Shown in pieces: positions 17,083 to 25,370 of a stretch of DNA of 64,000 bases. This stretch comes from an uncultured Eubacteriales bacterium (lineage in GTDB: Bacteria > Bacillota > Clostridia > Christensenellales > Aristaeellaceae): assembly GCA_902760595.1 (NCBI GenBank), contig CACWHI010000007.1, forward strand, positions 1 to 64,000. The letters are read 5' to 3'. Below the pieces are notes generated by a model. That model was not told the origin of the DNA. It saw nothing but the letters and a program-made list of their open reading frames with translations, and searched no databases. The position numbers and the translations under genes were made by a program. Numbering within the stretch: position 1 is the stretch's first letter; every line of letters begins with the position of its first letter.

Positions 17083-18624
17083 ATGAAAAGAATCATCCTG
17101 TTCCTGTGCATGAGCATATTGGCGGCCGCGCTTTGCTGCGCTACGGCGTCGGCGGCGACGGCAAATTATACTTTTGATGAGCTGCGCGCCAGGCTGACCC
17201 TGGACGACGCCGGCTATGACATGATCCTGACGCCTTCCACCCTGGAGGATCACCAGGACTGGCTGACCTCCAACGGCGTGGATCTGGAGCAGACCCGCAT
17301 CCGCTATGAGGATGACGGCGTGCTGCTGGAGGCCTACGACAGCGCCAACGGGCGTACCCTGGCGGTGACCGCCCTGGCGGACGTGAACGCGCGGGAGCTG
17401 TTCGACGTGAATACGCTGGAGGAAGCGGAGCGCAAGAGCTACCGCCAGTCCCATTCCAACGGCACCTTCTACGGCATCCAGGGCTACAGCTATGATTCCG
17501 CCAAGTGGAAGAACTACGGCAGCAACTTGGGCCGGTTCCTGCAGCTGAAATACAGCCAGATCATCGGCGGCGAGGTGGTCCGCCGGGGCTACCAGCGCCG
17601 CACGGTGCGCAACGGCTATACGATCACCTTCGATATGCAGGTCAGCGGCAGGACGCCCAAGGACGCGGACGCGAAGGCGCTGGACCGCGTGCTGAACGGC
17701 TTCACCTTCCTGGAGGTGCTGAATTCTCCCGAAGGCGCGTGCAAGCTGAACCTGACCACCGAGCCCGCGCGCGAGGTGACCACCGAAAAGGTGACGATCG
17801 CGGGCAGGACGGAGGCGAACGCCGCCGTCACGGCGACGCTCATCAGCCTGACGGACAACAAGACCTCCAATTTTTCCACGACGGCCAGCAGCAAGGGCCG
17901 CTTCAGCCTGTCCATCACCTTCCCTCAGCAGGGCACCTATTCGATCAATGTGCTGACGACCGCGCCGGACGGGCGCACCAGCCAGCGCTCCCTGAGCGTG
18001 ATGTACCAGCGGGATTATATCCCGATCAACCTGAAAAGCGGCGTGCCCAATGAGATCAACGCCGACAGCCTGACCCTGTCCGGCACCACGGTGTCCGGCG
18101 TCAATGTGCAGCTGGAGGTGACAGGGCCGACCTCCATGCGGAAATCGGTCACCAGGAAGTCCTTCTCCTTTACCATCGACACCCGGCAGGAGGGCACGTA
18201 CCAGATCCTGCTGACGGCCACCAAGAAAGGCATGAGCCCGAGGATCCTTTCCTTCACGGCCACGCGCACGCTAACGGAGGCGGAGAAGCTGGGCCGCATC
18301 AAGAAGACTGCCGAAAAGATCAAGTACAGCACGCTGAAACGCAGCCTCGCCAAGTATGCCGGCCGGGTGCTGACCCTGAGCGGCTGGGTGATGGAGACCC
18401 GCCAGAACGGCGAGGAATACGTGGTGCGCCTGGCGATCAACCGGTCGGTCAATACCTACAAGGATTTCATCTATGTGATCTGCAGGTCCGACCCCTCCCT
18501 CGGCGTCTACGAGCACGTGCGCATGTACGGGACCCTGAGCCAGAACACCTATGTGGAGACCTCTGACGGCGGCAGCACGGAGTATCCGCGGTTTGAGCTG
18601 CTGCTGTTCGAGGGGATCGACTGA
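17083..18624 (+). CDS. Secreted Ig-like/OB-like domain protein, function unknown
   Basis: A 513-residue exported protein. Two ATG codons lie 6 bp apart; 17083 is chosen because the GGAGG at 17071-17075 is 7 bases away, while 17077 is too close. After the signal peptide (cleavage near ASA-AT) comes an alpha/beta region to about residue 215. Two Ig-like beta domains follow (about 220-310 and 315-400). A basic helix leads to a C-terminal beta domain (RVLTLSGWVMETRQ onward) that looks like an OB fold. No anchor is seen. It probably acts at the cell surface. No family name could be given with confidence. Confidence 0.75.
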   Translation: MKRIILFLCMSILAAALCCATASAATANYTFDELRARLTLDDAGYDMILTPSTLEDHQDWLTSNGVDLEQTRIRYEDDGVLLEAYDSANGRTLAVTALADVNARELFDVNTLEEAERKSYRQSHSNGTFYGIQGYSYDSAKWKNYGSNLGRFLQLKYSQIIGGEVVRRGYQRRTVRNGYTITFDMQVSGRTPKDADAKALDRVLNGFTFLEVLNSPEGACKLNLTTEPAREVTTEKVTIAGRTEANAAVTATLISLTDNKTSNFSTTASSKGRFSLSITFPQQGTYSINVLTTAPDGRTSQRSLSVMYQRDYIPINLKSGVPNEINADSLTLSGTTVSGVNVQLEVTGPTSMRKSVTRKSFSFTIDTRQEGTYQILLTATKKGMSPRILSFTATRTLTEAEKLGRIKKTAEKIKYSTLKRSLAKYAGRVLTLSGWVMETRQNGEEYVVRLAINRSVNTYKDFIYVICRSDPSLGVYEHVRMYGTLSQNTYVETSDGGSTEYPRFELLLFEGID

Positions 18625-18625
18625 T

Positions 18626-19120
18626 ATGGATATCGCGGTACGCCAGTTTGAGCATAAGCCAGAGCGCTGCGCCTACGCGCTCAGCCAGGTGGAGGCGCTG
18701 CTGAGCGCGGAGAGCGACCTGATTGCGGGACTGGCGAACGCGTCGGCCGTGCTGAAGCTGCTGCTCCCCGACCTGAACTGGGTGGGCTTCTACCTGCTGA
18801 GGGACGGCGGGCTGGTGCTCGGTCCCTTCCAGGGCAAGCCCGCGGTCAGTCACATCGCGCTCGGGGCGGGCGTCTGCGGGACCGCCGCGGAGAGCGGCGA
18901 AGCCCAACTGGTGCCGGACGTCCATCAGCGCTGCAATCATATCGCCTGTGACCTGGCCTCCGCCTCGGAGCTCGTGCTGCCCGTCCGGGTAGACGGCGCC
19001 CTGTACGCGCTCCTGGATATGGACAGCCCGGTCACCAACCATTTTGACGAGGAAGATCTCGCCGGCCTTCAGCCCGTCGCTGACGCGGTCGGCCGCTGGA
19101 TCTCACAGATAGGAGTGTAA
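18626..19120 (+). CDS. GAF-domain free methionine-(R)-sulfoxide reductase
   Basis: A 164-residue single-GAF protein of the YebR/YtsP family, which reduces free Met-R-sulfoxide. The family core is clear: LNWVGFYLL, GPFQGK, GVCGTA, PDVHQ, HIACD, SELVLPV. Start ATG at 18626 lies one base after the preceding stop. Odd point: the family normally has three redox Cys (in GKxAC, GVCG and IACD). Here the first is Val (FQGKPAV), leaving Cys84 and Cys108, with an extra Cys103 (QRCNH) close to the last. The mechanism of disulfide exchange may differ. Confidence 0.88.
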   Translation: MDIAVRQFEHKPERCAYALSQVEALLSAESDLIAGLANASAVLKLLLPDLNWVGFYLLRDGGLVLGPFQGKPAVSHIALGAGVCGTAAESGEAQLVPDVHQRCNHIACDLASASELVLPVRVDGALYALLDMDSPVTNHFDEEDLAGLQPVADAVGRWISQIGV

Positions 19121-19124
19121 AATC

Positions 19125-20135
19125 ATGGAAGCGACTCAACCGACCCCGAAAAAGACCCTGTATTCCGCGATCCAGCCCTCCGGCAGCATCACGCTGGGCA
19201 ATTACCTCGGCGCGCTGCGGAATTTCGTGCTGCTGGCCGAGGATTATGACTGCCTGTTCTGCATGGCGGACCTGCACGCGCTCACCGTCCGGCAGGAGCC
19301 TGCCGCCCTGCGCCGCAACACGCAGTCCCTGGCGGCGCTGTATATCGCCTGCGGCCTCGATCCGGAAAAAAGCCTGATCTACTGCCAGAGTCACGTGCCG
19401 GAACACGCCGAGCTGGCCTGGATCCTCAACTGCTTCACCTACATGGGCGAGCTGAGCCGCATGACCCAGTTCAAGGACAAGAGCGCCAAGCACGCGGACA
19501 ACATCAACGCGGGCCTCTTCGCCTATCCGGCGCTGATGGCGGCGGATATCCTGCTGTACCAGACGCACCTGGTGCCCGTCGGCGCGGACCAGAAGCAGCA
19601 CCTGGAGCTGACCCGAGATATCGCCACCCGCATGAACAGCCTGTATCCGGGCCTGTTCGTGGTGCCTGAGGCGTATATTCCCAAGACCAGCGCCCGCATC
19701 ATGAGCCTGAGCGATCCGACGCGGAAGATGAGCAAGTCTGACGCCGAGGACAGCTATATCGCGGTGCTGGACGCGCCGGACGTCATCCGCAAAAAGTTCC
19801 GCCGCGCGGTGACGGATTCGGAAACCGAGATCCGCTACGACCCGGAAAATAAGCCCGGCGTATCCAACCTGCTGAGCATCCTCTCCGCCATCAAGGGCAC
19901 CACGCCGGAGGCGGAGGCGGAGGGCCTGCGGGGCCTGCAGTACGGCGCACTGAAGGAGGCGACCTCCGAGGCAGTCGTCGCGGCGCTGGCTCCGATCCAG
20001 GAGCGCTACCAGACGCTGATGGGGGACAAGGAGTATATTTCCAATATCCTGAAGACGAACGCCGAGCGCGCGCACTACCTGGCACAGAAGACGCTGCGGA
20101 AGGTCTATAAGAAGCTCGGCCTGTATCAGGTCTGA
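19125..20135 (+). CDS. trpS: Tryptophan--tRNA ligase
   Basis: A 336-residue class I synthetase of standard length. The HIGH-equivalent region reads PSGSITLGNYLGAL and the KMSKS loop is RKMSKSDAED. The tryptophan-binding region includes DLHALTV. It starts 4 bp after the fRMsr gene and so has no T-box leader of its own. Confidence 0.97.
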   Translation: MEATQPTPKKTLYSAIQPSGSITLGNYLGALRNFVLLAEDYDCLFCMADLHALTVRQEPAALRRNTQSLAALYIACGLDPEKSLIYCQSHVPEHAELAWILNCFTYMGELSRMTQFKDKSAKHADNINAGLFAYPALMAADILLYQTHLVPVGADQKQHLELTRDIATRMNSLYPGLFVVPEAYIPKTSARIMSLSDPTRKMSKSDAEDSYIAVLDAPDVIRKKFRRAVTDSETEIRYDPENKPGVSNLLSILSAIKGTTPEAEAEGLRGLQYGALKEATSEAVVAALAPIQERYQTLMGDKEYISNILKTNAERAHYLAQKTLRKVYKKLGLYQV

Positions 20136-20153
20136 GCCACGGAGGCTGAAGGT

Positions 20154-21077
20154 ATGGCTGACAGAAAATGGATTACGGTGGAGACTCCGAACCGCCCGGA
20201 CGCGCGGGTCTCCATCTGGGAGCCGGACAGCGCGCCGCGGGCGATCATCCAGATCTTTCACGGGATGGCGGAGCATATCGACCGCTATGACCGCACGGCT
20301 GTCGAGCTGGCCCGCAAGGGCTACGTGGTGGCGGGGCACAATCACAAGGGCCACGGCCCGGAAACGCCGGACGACCAGCTGGGCTTCTTTTACGCGGAGC
20401 ACGGCTGGCGCAAGATCGTGGAGGACGGGCACGCGGTCAGCGAGGCACTCCGGAAGCAGTATCCGGGTATCCCGCTGATCCTGCTGGGACACTCCATGGG
20501 CTCCTTCATGGCGCGGGACTATATCATGCGCTATCCGGGCGAGCCGGACGCGCTGATCCTGTCAGGCACGGGCTGGTACCCGCCCGCCCTGTGCCACGTG
20601 GCGCGCGCCATGGCCCGCATCGCGCCGCCCAATAAGCCGGCTCCGAGGATCAACGAGATCGGCTTTGCCGGCAACAACAAGCCCTTCCAGCCTGCCCGGA
20701 CGCCCTTCGACTGGCTGAGCAGGAACACCGCCGAGGTCGACAAGTATGTGGCGGATCCGCGCTGCGGGTTCATCTTTACGGGGCGGGGCTATTACGACCT
20801 GTTCGACGGTCTGCTGGGGCTGACGCGCCTGAGTGGACTGGACCATGTCACGGTGACCATGCCGGTCTGCTTCATCTCCGGCGACAGCGACCCCGTGGGC
20901 CAGATGAGCAAGGGCGTGCTGAAGGTGGCCCAGCAGTTCCGCGAGGCGGGCATCAAGAATGTGACGGTCAAGCTCTATCACAACGCCCGGCACGAGCTGT
21001 TCAACGAGATGAACCGCGACGAGGTGATCGCGGACCTGTCCGCTTGGCTGGATGAGACCATGAGGAAACTGTACTGA
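20154..21077 (+). CDS. Alpha/beta hydrolase, monoacylglycerol-lipase-like
   Basis: A 307-residue serine hydrolase of the hydrolase-4 (S33-like) group. The nucleophile elbow is LLGHSMGSF with Ser114; the oxyanion region is QIFHGMAEH; the catalytic Asp is likely in ISGDSDPVG and the His in YHNARHELFNE. No signal peptide. Substrate is probably a lysolipid or short acyl ester. It lies between trpS and a P1 peptidase in the same gene run. Confidence 0.88.
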   Translation: MADRKWITVETPNRPDARVSIWEPDSAPRAIIQIFHGMAEHIDRYDRTAVELARKGYVVAGHNHKGHGPETPDDQLGFFYAEHGWRKIVEDGHAVSEALRKQYPGIPLILLGHSMGSFMARDYIMRYPGEPDALILSGTGWYPPALCHVARAMARIAPPNKPAPRINEIGFAGNNKPFQPARTPFDWLSRNTAEVDKYVADPRCGFIFTGRGYYDLFDGLLGLTRLSGLDHVTVTMPVCFISGDSDPVGQMSKGVLKVAQQFREAGIKNVTVKLYHNARHELFNEMNRDEVIADLSAWLDETMRKLY

Positions 21078-21092
21078 ACGAAGGAGCGAACG

Positions 21093-22043
21093 ATGCTTTA
21101 TTCTGGAGATATTACCCGGGTGCACGGCATCCGGGTGGGACAGGCGGAAAACGAGGCGGCGCGCACGGGGGTCACCGTGGTCCTGTGCCGCAAGGACGGC
21201 GCGGTCGGCGGCTGCTCCGTGCGCGGCGCGGCTCCGGGCACCCGGGAAACGGACCTGCTGCGGCCCGGCAACCTGGTGGAGCGCGTGCACGCGGTCGTGC
21301 TCGCGGGCGGCAGCGCCTACGGCCTGGCGGCCGCGGACGGCGTGATGCGCTACCTGGAACAGATGGGCGTGGGCCTGGAAATGGCCGAGCACCGGGTCCC
21401 CATCGTGCCGGCGGCGGTGCTGTACGACCTGGGCGTGGGGGATGGCAACATCCGGCCTGACGCGGCCATGGGCCGCGCGGCGTGCATGGCCGCGCAGAAG
21501 CAGATGCAGCAGGGCCGCCACGGCGCGGGCTGCGGCGCGACGGTGGGAAAGCTGGTCCCCGGCGCGACGCCGCAGGCGAGCGGCATCGGCAGCGCGTCGG
21601 TCACCCTCCAGGAGGGGGTCACCGTAGGCGCGATCGTGGCGGTCAACGCGGTGGGCGACGTTTTTGATCCCCGCTCCGGGGAGCTGATCGGCTGCGCCCA
21701 CATGCCGGACGGCACGGCGATCCCCGCGGAGGGCCTGCTCTGGGGCAACGCGCCCGCGCCGCAGCAGATCCGCATCCCCGCGCCGGGCTCCAATACCACC
21801 ATCGGCGTGGTCGCGGTGGACTGCCGCCTGGACAAGGCGCAGGCGAACCGGCTGGCGGACGTGGCCCACGACGGGCTTGCGCGCACGATCCGGCCGGTGC
21901 ATACGCAGATGGACGGCGACACCATGTTCGCGCTGGCGACGGCCCAGGTGGACCGGGAGGTCAACTTTGTCAAGCTGTGCGCGGCGGCGGCTGAGGTCAC
22001 CGCGCGGGCGATCGCGAACGCGATCGAAGCGGCGCAAAGATGA
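21093..22043 (+). CDS. P1-family (DmpA/NylC-like) N-terminal-nucleophile peptidase
   Basis: A 316-residue S58/P1 family hydrolase. The family signature LAGGSAYGLAAADGV is near residue 70. The expected self-cleavage site is Asn234-Thr235 in GSNTTIGVVA, so Thr235 would become the N-terminal nucleophile, as in NylC rather than the Gly-Ser pair of DmpA. Products are expected to be an alpha and a smaller beta chain. Known members are aminopeptidases or amide hydrolases; the natural substrate here is unknown. Its stop overlaps the acpS start by 4 bp. Confidence 0.87.
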   Translation: MLYSGDITRVHGIRVGQAENEAARTGVTVVLCRKDGAVGGCSVRGAAPGTRETDLLRPGNLVERVHAVVLAGGSAYGLAAADGVMRYLEQMGVGLEMAEHRVPIVPAAVLYDLGVGDGNIRPDAAMGRAACMAAQKQMQQGRHGAGCGATVGKLVPGATPQASGIGSASVTLQEGVTVGAIVAVNAVGDVFDPRSGELIGCAHMPDGTAIPAEGLLWGNAPAPQQIRIPAPGSNTTIGVVAVDCRLDKAQANRLADVAHDGLARTIRPVHTQMDGDTMFALATAQVDREVNFVKLCAAAAEVTARAIANAIEAAQR

Positions 22044-22459
22044 TCCTGGGCGTCGGACTGGATATATGTCAGGTTTCGCGGATGGCGGAGGCAATCAACC
22101 ATCCGCGATTTTTGACTCGCGTTTTTTCGGAGTCGGAACGGGCATACCTGACGGAGAAGGGAAGCCGGGCGGCCGAATCCGCCGCCGGCCTGTACGCGGC
22201 CAAGGAGGCCTTCCTGAAGGCCCGGGGCACAGGCATCGACAGCCTGGCGCTTTCACAGATCGGGGTCGACCACGACGCCCTGGGAAGGCCGTATTATGTC
22301 CTGGGCGGCGTATACGGCACGGAGGATATGGCCGCGCACCTGAGCATCAGCCACGACGGCGGCGTCGCGGCGGCGGTGTGCGTGCTGGAACGGCGCGAGC
22401 CGGCTGGAGGAAACGAGCATGCGGATGACGGAAGGTCTGGAAGCGGTACTGACGCCTGA
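22040..22459 (+). CDS. acpS: Holo-[acyl-carrier-protein] synthase
   Basis: A 139-residue phosphopantetheinyl transferase that activates acyl carrier protein. The Mg-binding Asp lies in GVGLDICQVSRM and the second motif in GLYAAKEAFLKARGTG. It overlaps the P1 peptidase by 4 bp and the NAD(P)HX repair gene by 41 bp. The acpS-nnr neighbourhood is a common arrangement in Bacillota. Confidence 0.95.
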   Translation: MILGVGLDICQVSRMAEAINHPRFLTRVFSESERAYLTEKGSRAAESAAGLYAAKEAFLKARGTGIDSLALSQIGVDHDALGRPYYVLGGVYGTEDMAAHLSISHDGGVAAAVCVLERREPAGGNEHADDGRSGSGTDA

Positions 22460-23975
22460 ACAGATGCGCGCCTTTGAGCGGGCGGCCTTTGCGAACGGCG
22501 TCGACCCGCTGCTGCTGATGGAGGACGCGGCCCGGGCGATGTATGGGGTCCTGGAGCCGCTCATGAAGGAGCGCGGCTGCCGGCGGGTCCTGGTGGCCTG
22601 CGGCCCGGGCAACAACGGAGGAGACGGCGCGGCGATGGCGCGTCTGCTGCTGAGGGACGGCTATGAGCCGCTGCTGCTGGCGGCGGACGAGCCGAAGACC
22701 GCGAGCGCGCGTGCCATGCGCGCCTATTACGAGGCGCTGGGCGGGGCCGTGATCTCGTGGACGGAGCGGGACTGCCCGGAAGAACGCGAACGGGAGATCG
22801 CCGGTTTCCGCCCGGACTGCGTCGTCGACGCGCTGTTCGGCACCGGCTTCCGTGGGATGCCCGAGGGACGGTATCACCGGATCATCGAACGGATCAACGG
22901 CCTCTCTTCTCCGGTCGTCTTCGCGGTGGATATCCCCTCCGGTATGAACGGGGAGGACGGCAGCGCTGCTTTCGATACGGATGGCGGTGAACCCGTCTGC
23001 GTCCGGGCGACGCATACGGCCTGCCTGGGCTGCTGGAAGCCGGGACTTTTCCTCACGCGGGCGGCGGGATGCGTGGGCGAGCCGCAGCTCGTTCCCATCG
23101 CGCTGCCTGAGGAAGCGCCGCGGACGGAACTGCGGATGATCACGCCGGCGGCAATGCGGTGGATCCGGCCGCGGCCCGTGGACGCGCATAAGGGCACCGC
23201 GGGACGGATCCTGATGTACATGGGCTCCGCGGGCATGGCCGGCGCGGCCGCTATGGCGGCGCGGGCGGCGCTGCGCGCGGGCGCGGGGCTGGTCACGGTG
23301 GCCTGCCCGCGGGAAATCATTCCCGTGCTGCAGGCGCTGGTGCCGAACGCCATGTGCGTCCCGGCCGAAACGCTCAGCGAACGGGTGCCGCCGCACGACG
23401 TGCTGGCGGCTGGCTGCGGCCTGGGCCAGGGCACAGACGCCTTACAGACGCTGAAAATGCTGCTTGCACGTGAGACGGGAACCGCCGTGCTCGACGCGGA
23501 CGCCCTCAACCTGCTGGCGGAAAACCCGATGGACCTGCCGGATAAAACCGTCATCACTCCCCACCCCGGCGAGGCGGCGCGGCTCATGCGCGCCTCTGCG
23601 CAGGCGGTGCTGGAGGATCCGCTGGGGACGGCGCGGGAACTGGCGGAGCGTTACCGCGCGGTCGCGCTGCTCAAGGGGCATGTGAGCCTGGCCTCTGATG
23701 GCAGGCAGGTCCTGTTCCAGCGCAGGGGCGGTCCGGCGCTGGCCAAGGGCGGCAGCGGGGACGCCCTGACAGGCATACTCGCGGCCCTCTGCGCGGACCG
23801 GGGCATCGTTACGCCCGGCGAGGCGCGGGAACGGCTGCTGTACAAGGCCGCGCTGGCGTCCCTGTGGCTGGGGTTGGCGGGTGAAAGGGCGCAGCGCGCC
23901 TGGGGGGACCGGTCCGCGCTGACCGGCGAGGTCGTCGATCTGCTTCCGGAAGTTCTTGCCGGCGGCCCTGTTTGA
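22419..23975 (+). CDS. nnr: Bifunctional NAD(P)H-hydrate epimerase / ADP-dependent dehydratase
   Basis: A 518-residue fusion. The N-terminal YjeF_N epimerase (residues about 1-205) has LLMEDAARAMY and the nucleotide loop CGPGNNGGDG. The C-terminal ribokinase-like dehydratase (about 225-515) has HKGTAGRIL and the catalytic GGSGDALTGILAAL. It repairs damaged NAD(P)H. The start within acpS is supported by TGGAGG before ATG 22419; a second ATG follows 6 bp later. The last codons overlap the next promoter. Confidence 0.96.
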   Translation: MRMTEGLEAVLTPEQMRAFERAAFANGVDPLLLMEDAARAMYGVLEPLMKERGCRRVLVACGPGNNGGDGAAMARLLLRDGYEPLLLAADEPKTASARAMRAYYEALGGAVISWTERDCPEEREREIAGFRPDCVVDALFGTGFRGMPEGRYHRIIERINGLSSPVVFAVDIPSGMNGEDGSAAFDTDGGEPVCVRATHTACLGCWKPGLFLTRAAGCVGEPQLVPIALPEEAPRTELRMITPAAMRWIRPRPVDAHKGTAGRILMYMGSAGMAGAAAMAARAALRAGAGLVTVACPREIIPVLQALVPNAMCVPAETLSERVPPHDVLAAGCGLGQGTDALQTLKMLLARETGTAVLDADALNLLAENPMDLPDKTVITPHPGEAARLMRASAQAVLEDPLGTARELAERYRAVALLKGHVSLASDGRQVLFQRRGGPALAKGGSGDALTGILAALCADRGIVTPGEARERLLYKAALASLWLGLAGERAQRAWGDRSALTGEVVDLLPEVLAGGPV

Positions 23976-24000
23976 CACACGTTTTGTTTTGTAATACAAT
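23972..24000 (+). promoter_or_regulatory. Promoter of the YbaK-like/PBP group
   Basis: Perfect TTGACA (23972-23977), 17-bp spacer, TACAAT (23995-24000). It overlaps the stop codon of the nnr gene and precedes the YbaK-like gene at 24070. Confidence 0.8.
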
Positions 24001-24069
24001 GCATAATGCAGGCTTTCGCGCGGCGGGCCGCGTGAAGGCCGGTAACCTGTGGGAAGAGGGGATGGCGGC

Positions 24070-24549
24070 ATGTCCGTCGAAAACGTCAGGAGATATCTCG
24101 CGGCATACGGCGCGGACCGGCGGGTGCTGGAGTTCGATGTGTCCAGCGCTACAGTGGCGCTGGCGGCGGAAGCCCTGGGCTGCGAGCCCTGCCGGATCGC
24201 CAAGTCTCTGGCGCTGATGACGCCGGACGGCCCGATCCTGGTGGTGGCCGCCGGCGACGCGAAGATCGATAACCCGCGCTTCAAGGCTCAGTTCAATACA
24301 AAGGCGAAAATGCTGTCGCCGGAGGAGACCGTGTTGCTCATCGGGCACGCGGTGGGCGGGGTCTGTCCCTTCGCGGTCAATGAGGGCGTACGGGTATACC
24401 TGGACGAGTCCCTGAGGCGCTTTGAGACCGTCTACCCGGCCTGCGGCAGCAGCAACAGCGCCATTGAGCTGAACCTGGACGAGCTGGAGCGTTTCTCCGG
24501 CTGCCTGTCCTGGGTGGATGTATGCAAGGGCTGGCGCGGGGAAGAGTGA
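24070..24549 (+). CDS. YbaK/EbsC-type aminoacyl-tRNA deacylase
   Basis: A 159-residue member of the YbaK/ProX superfamily, which removes wrongly attached amino acids from tRNA. Family marks are the conserved Lys in RIAKSLAL, GDAKIDNPRFK, and the glycine-rich GHAVGGVCPFAV followed by YPACGSSNSAIEL. Start ATG at 24070 is preferred (GAGGGGAT upstream). Whether it edits Cys-tRNA-Pro or another species cannot be told. Confidence 0.88.
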   Translation: MSVENVRRYLAAYGADRRVLEFDVSSATVALAAEALGCEPCRIAKSLALMTPDGPILVVAAGDAKIDNPRFKAQFNTKAKMLSPEETVLLIGHAVGGVCPFAVNEGVRVYLDESLRRFETVYPACGSSNSAIELNLDELERFSGCLSWVDVCKGWRGEE

Positions 24550-24559
24550 GGTTGCACAG

Positions 24560-25360
24560 TTGGAAGCGATATTGAGGAAGGCGGCGGCGCTGCTGCTGTT
24601 GCTGCCGCTCCTGGGCTTCTCCGCGCTGGCGGAGGAGCAGTACGGGGACGGCTATTACGACCTCGCCCCGATCATCGAAGCTCGCGAGGACGAAAACGTG
24701 GTGCTGTTCCTGGACCGCTCCTACTATTCGGGGGAGCAGATCTACAAGGGCTCGACCCGCCGTCCGCTGAACGGCGCGTGCGCCATGCACTGCGGCGCGG
24801 TGCTGATCAGCAATCTGCGCGGCGAGGCCGTGACCGGGCAGCAGGTGGCGAAGGCCAATAACCGCGATATCCGGGACGAAAAGCGCTGGACGCCGTTCGT
24901 CTCCTGGGGCAAGGTGGCCTCCGCCTTCGGCATCGACCTGTTCACGGAAAACCTCGCGCAGTACGGGAACAATCTCAAGAACCGGGGCGTCGGCACGGAC
25001 GAGCGGCGCGCGAGGAAGATGGCGAAGATCCTGGACGTCTTCCGGGCCTCAGGGCAGAATGCCGGAATGATGCTGCACTTCAATTCGAGCGGCCGGCTGA
25101 ACGGCAGCGGCACGCACCGCCACGCCGTGGTGCTGGTGGGCTATATCGAGCGCGGCGGCGAAGTGGTGGACCTCTTGGTGAACGATTCCTCCGTGGCCGC
25201 GCCGAAGGGCGCCTGCGTACGCATGAGCGAATCCAGCCTGCCGGAATCCATCATCGGCGCCAAGAAGACGCAGAAGGCGCTGGAAAAGGGCGAAAGCGTC
25301 GCGATGCTGCTGATGGACTACGCAGTTTCCTGCCGGTGGGCGCAGCTGGACAACGAATAA
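24560..25360 (+). CDS. Secreted C39-like cysteine-peptidase-fold protein
   Basis: A 266-residue exported protein if the TTG at 24560 is used; this start has GTGAGG upstream and gives a complete signal peptide ending ALA-EE. An ATG 42 bp upstream (24518) is in frame but lies inside the preceding gene. The mature part shows GACAMHCGAVLISN, HRHAVVLVGY and LLVNDSS, the Cys, His and Asp/Asn order of C39-like papain-fold proteins. Activity is unproven. It sits just before a class A PBP, so a role in the wall is likely. The start codon is the least certain point. Confidence 0.7.
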   Translation: MEAILRKAAALLLLLPLLGFSALAEEQYGDGYYDLAPIIEAREDENVVLFLDRSYYSGEQIYKGSTRRPLNGACAMHCGAVLISNLRGEAVTGQQVAKANNRDIRDEKRWTPFVSWGKVASAFGIDLFTENLAQYGNNLKNRGVGTDERRARKMAKILDVFRASGQNAGMMLHFNSSGRLNGSGTHRHAVVLVGYIERGGEVVDLLVNDSSVAAPKGACVRMSESSLPESIIGAKKTQKALEKGESVAMLLMDYAVSCRWAQLDNE

Positions 25361-25370
25361 GGGGGCACCC

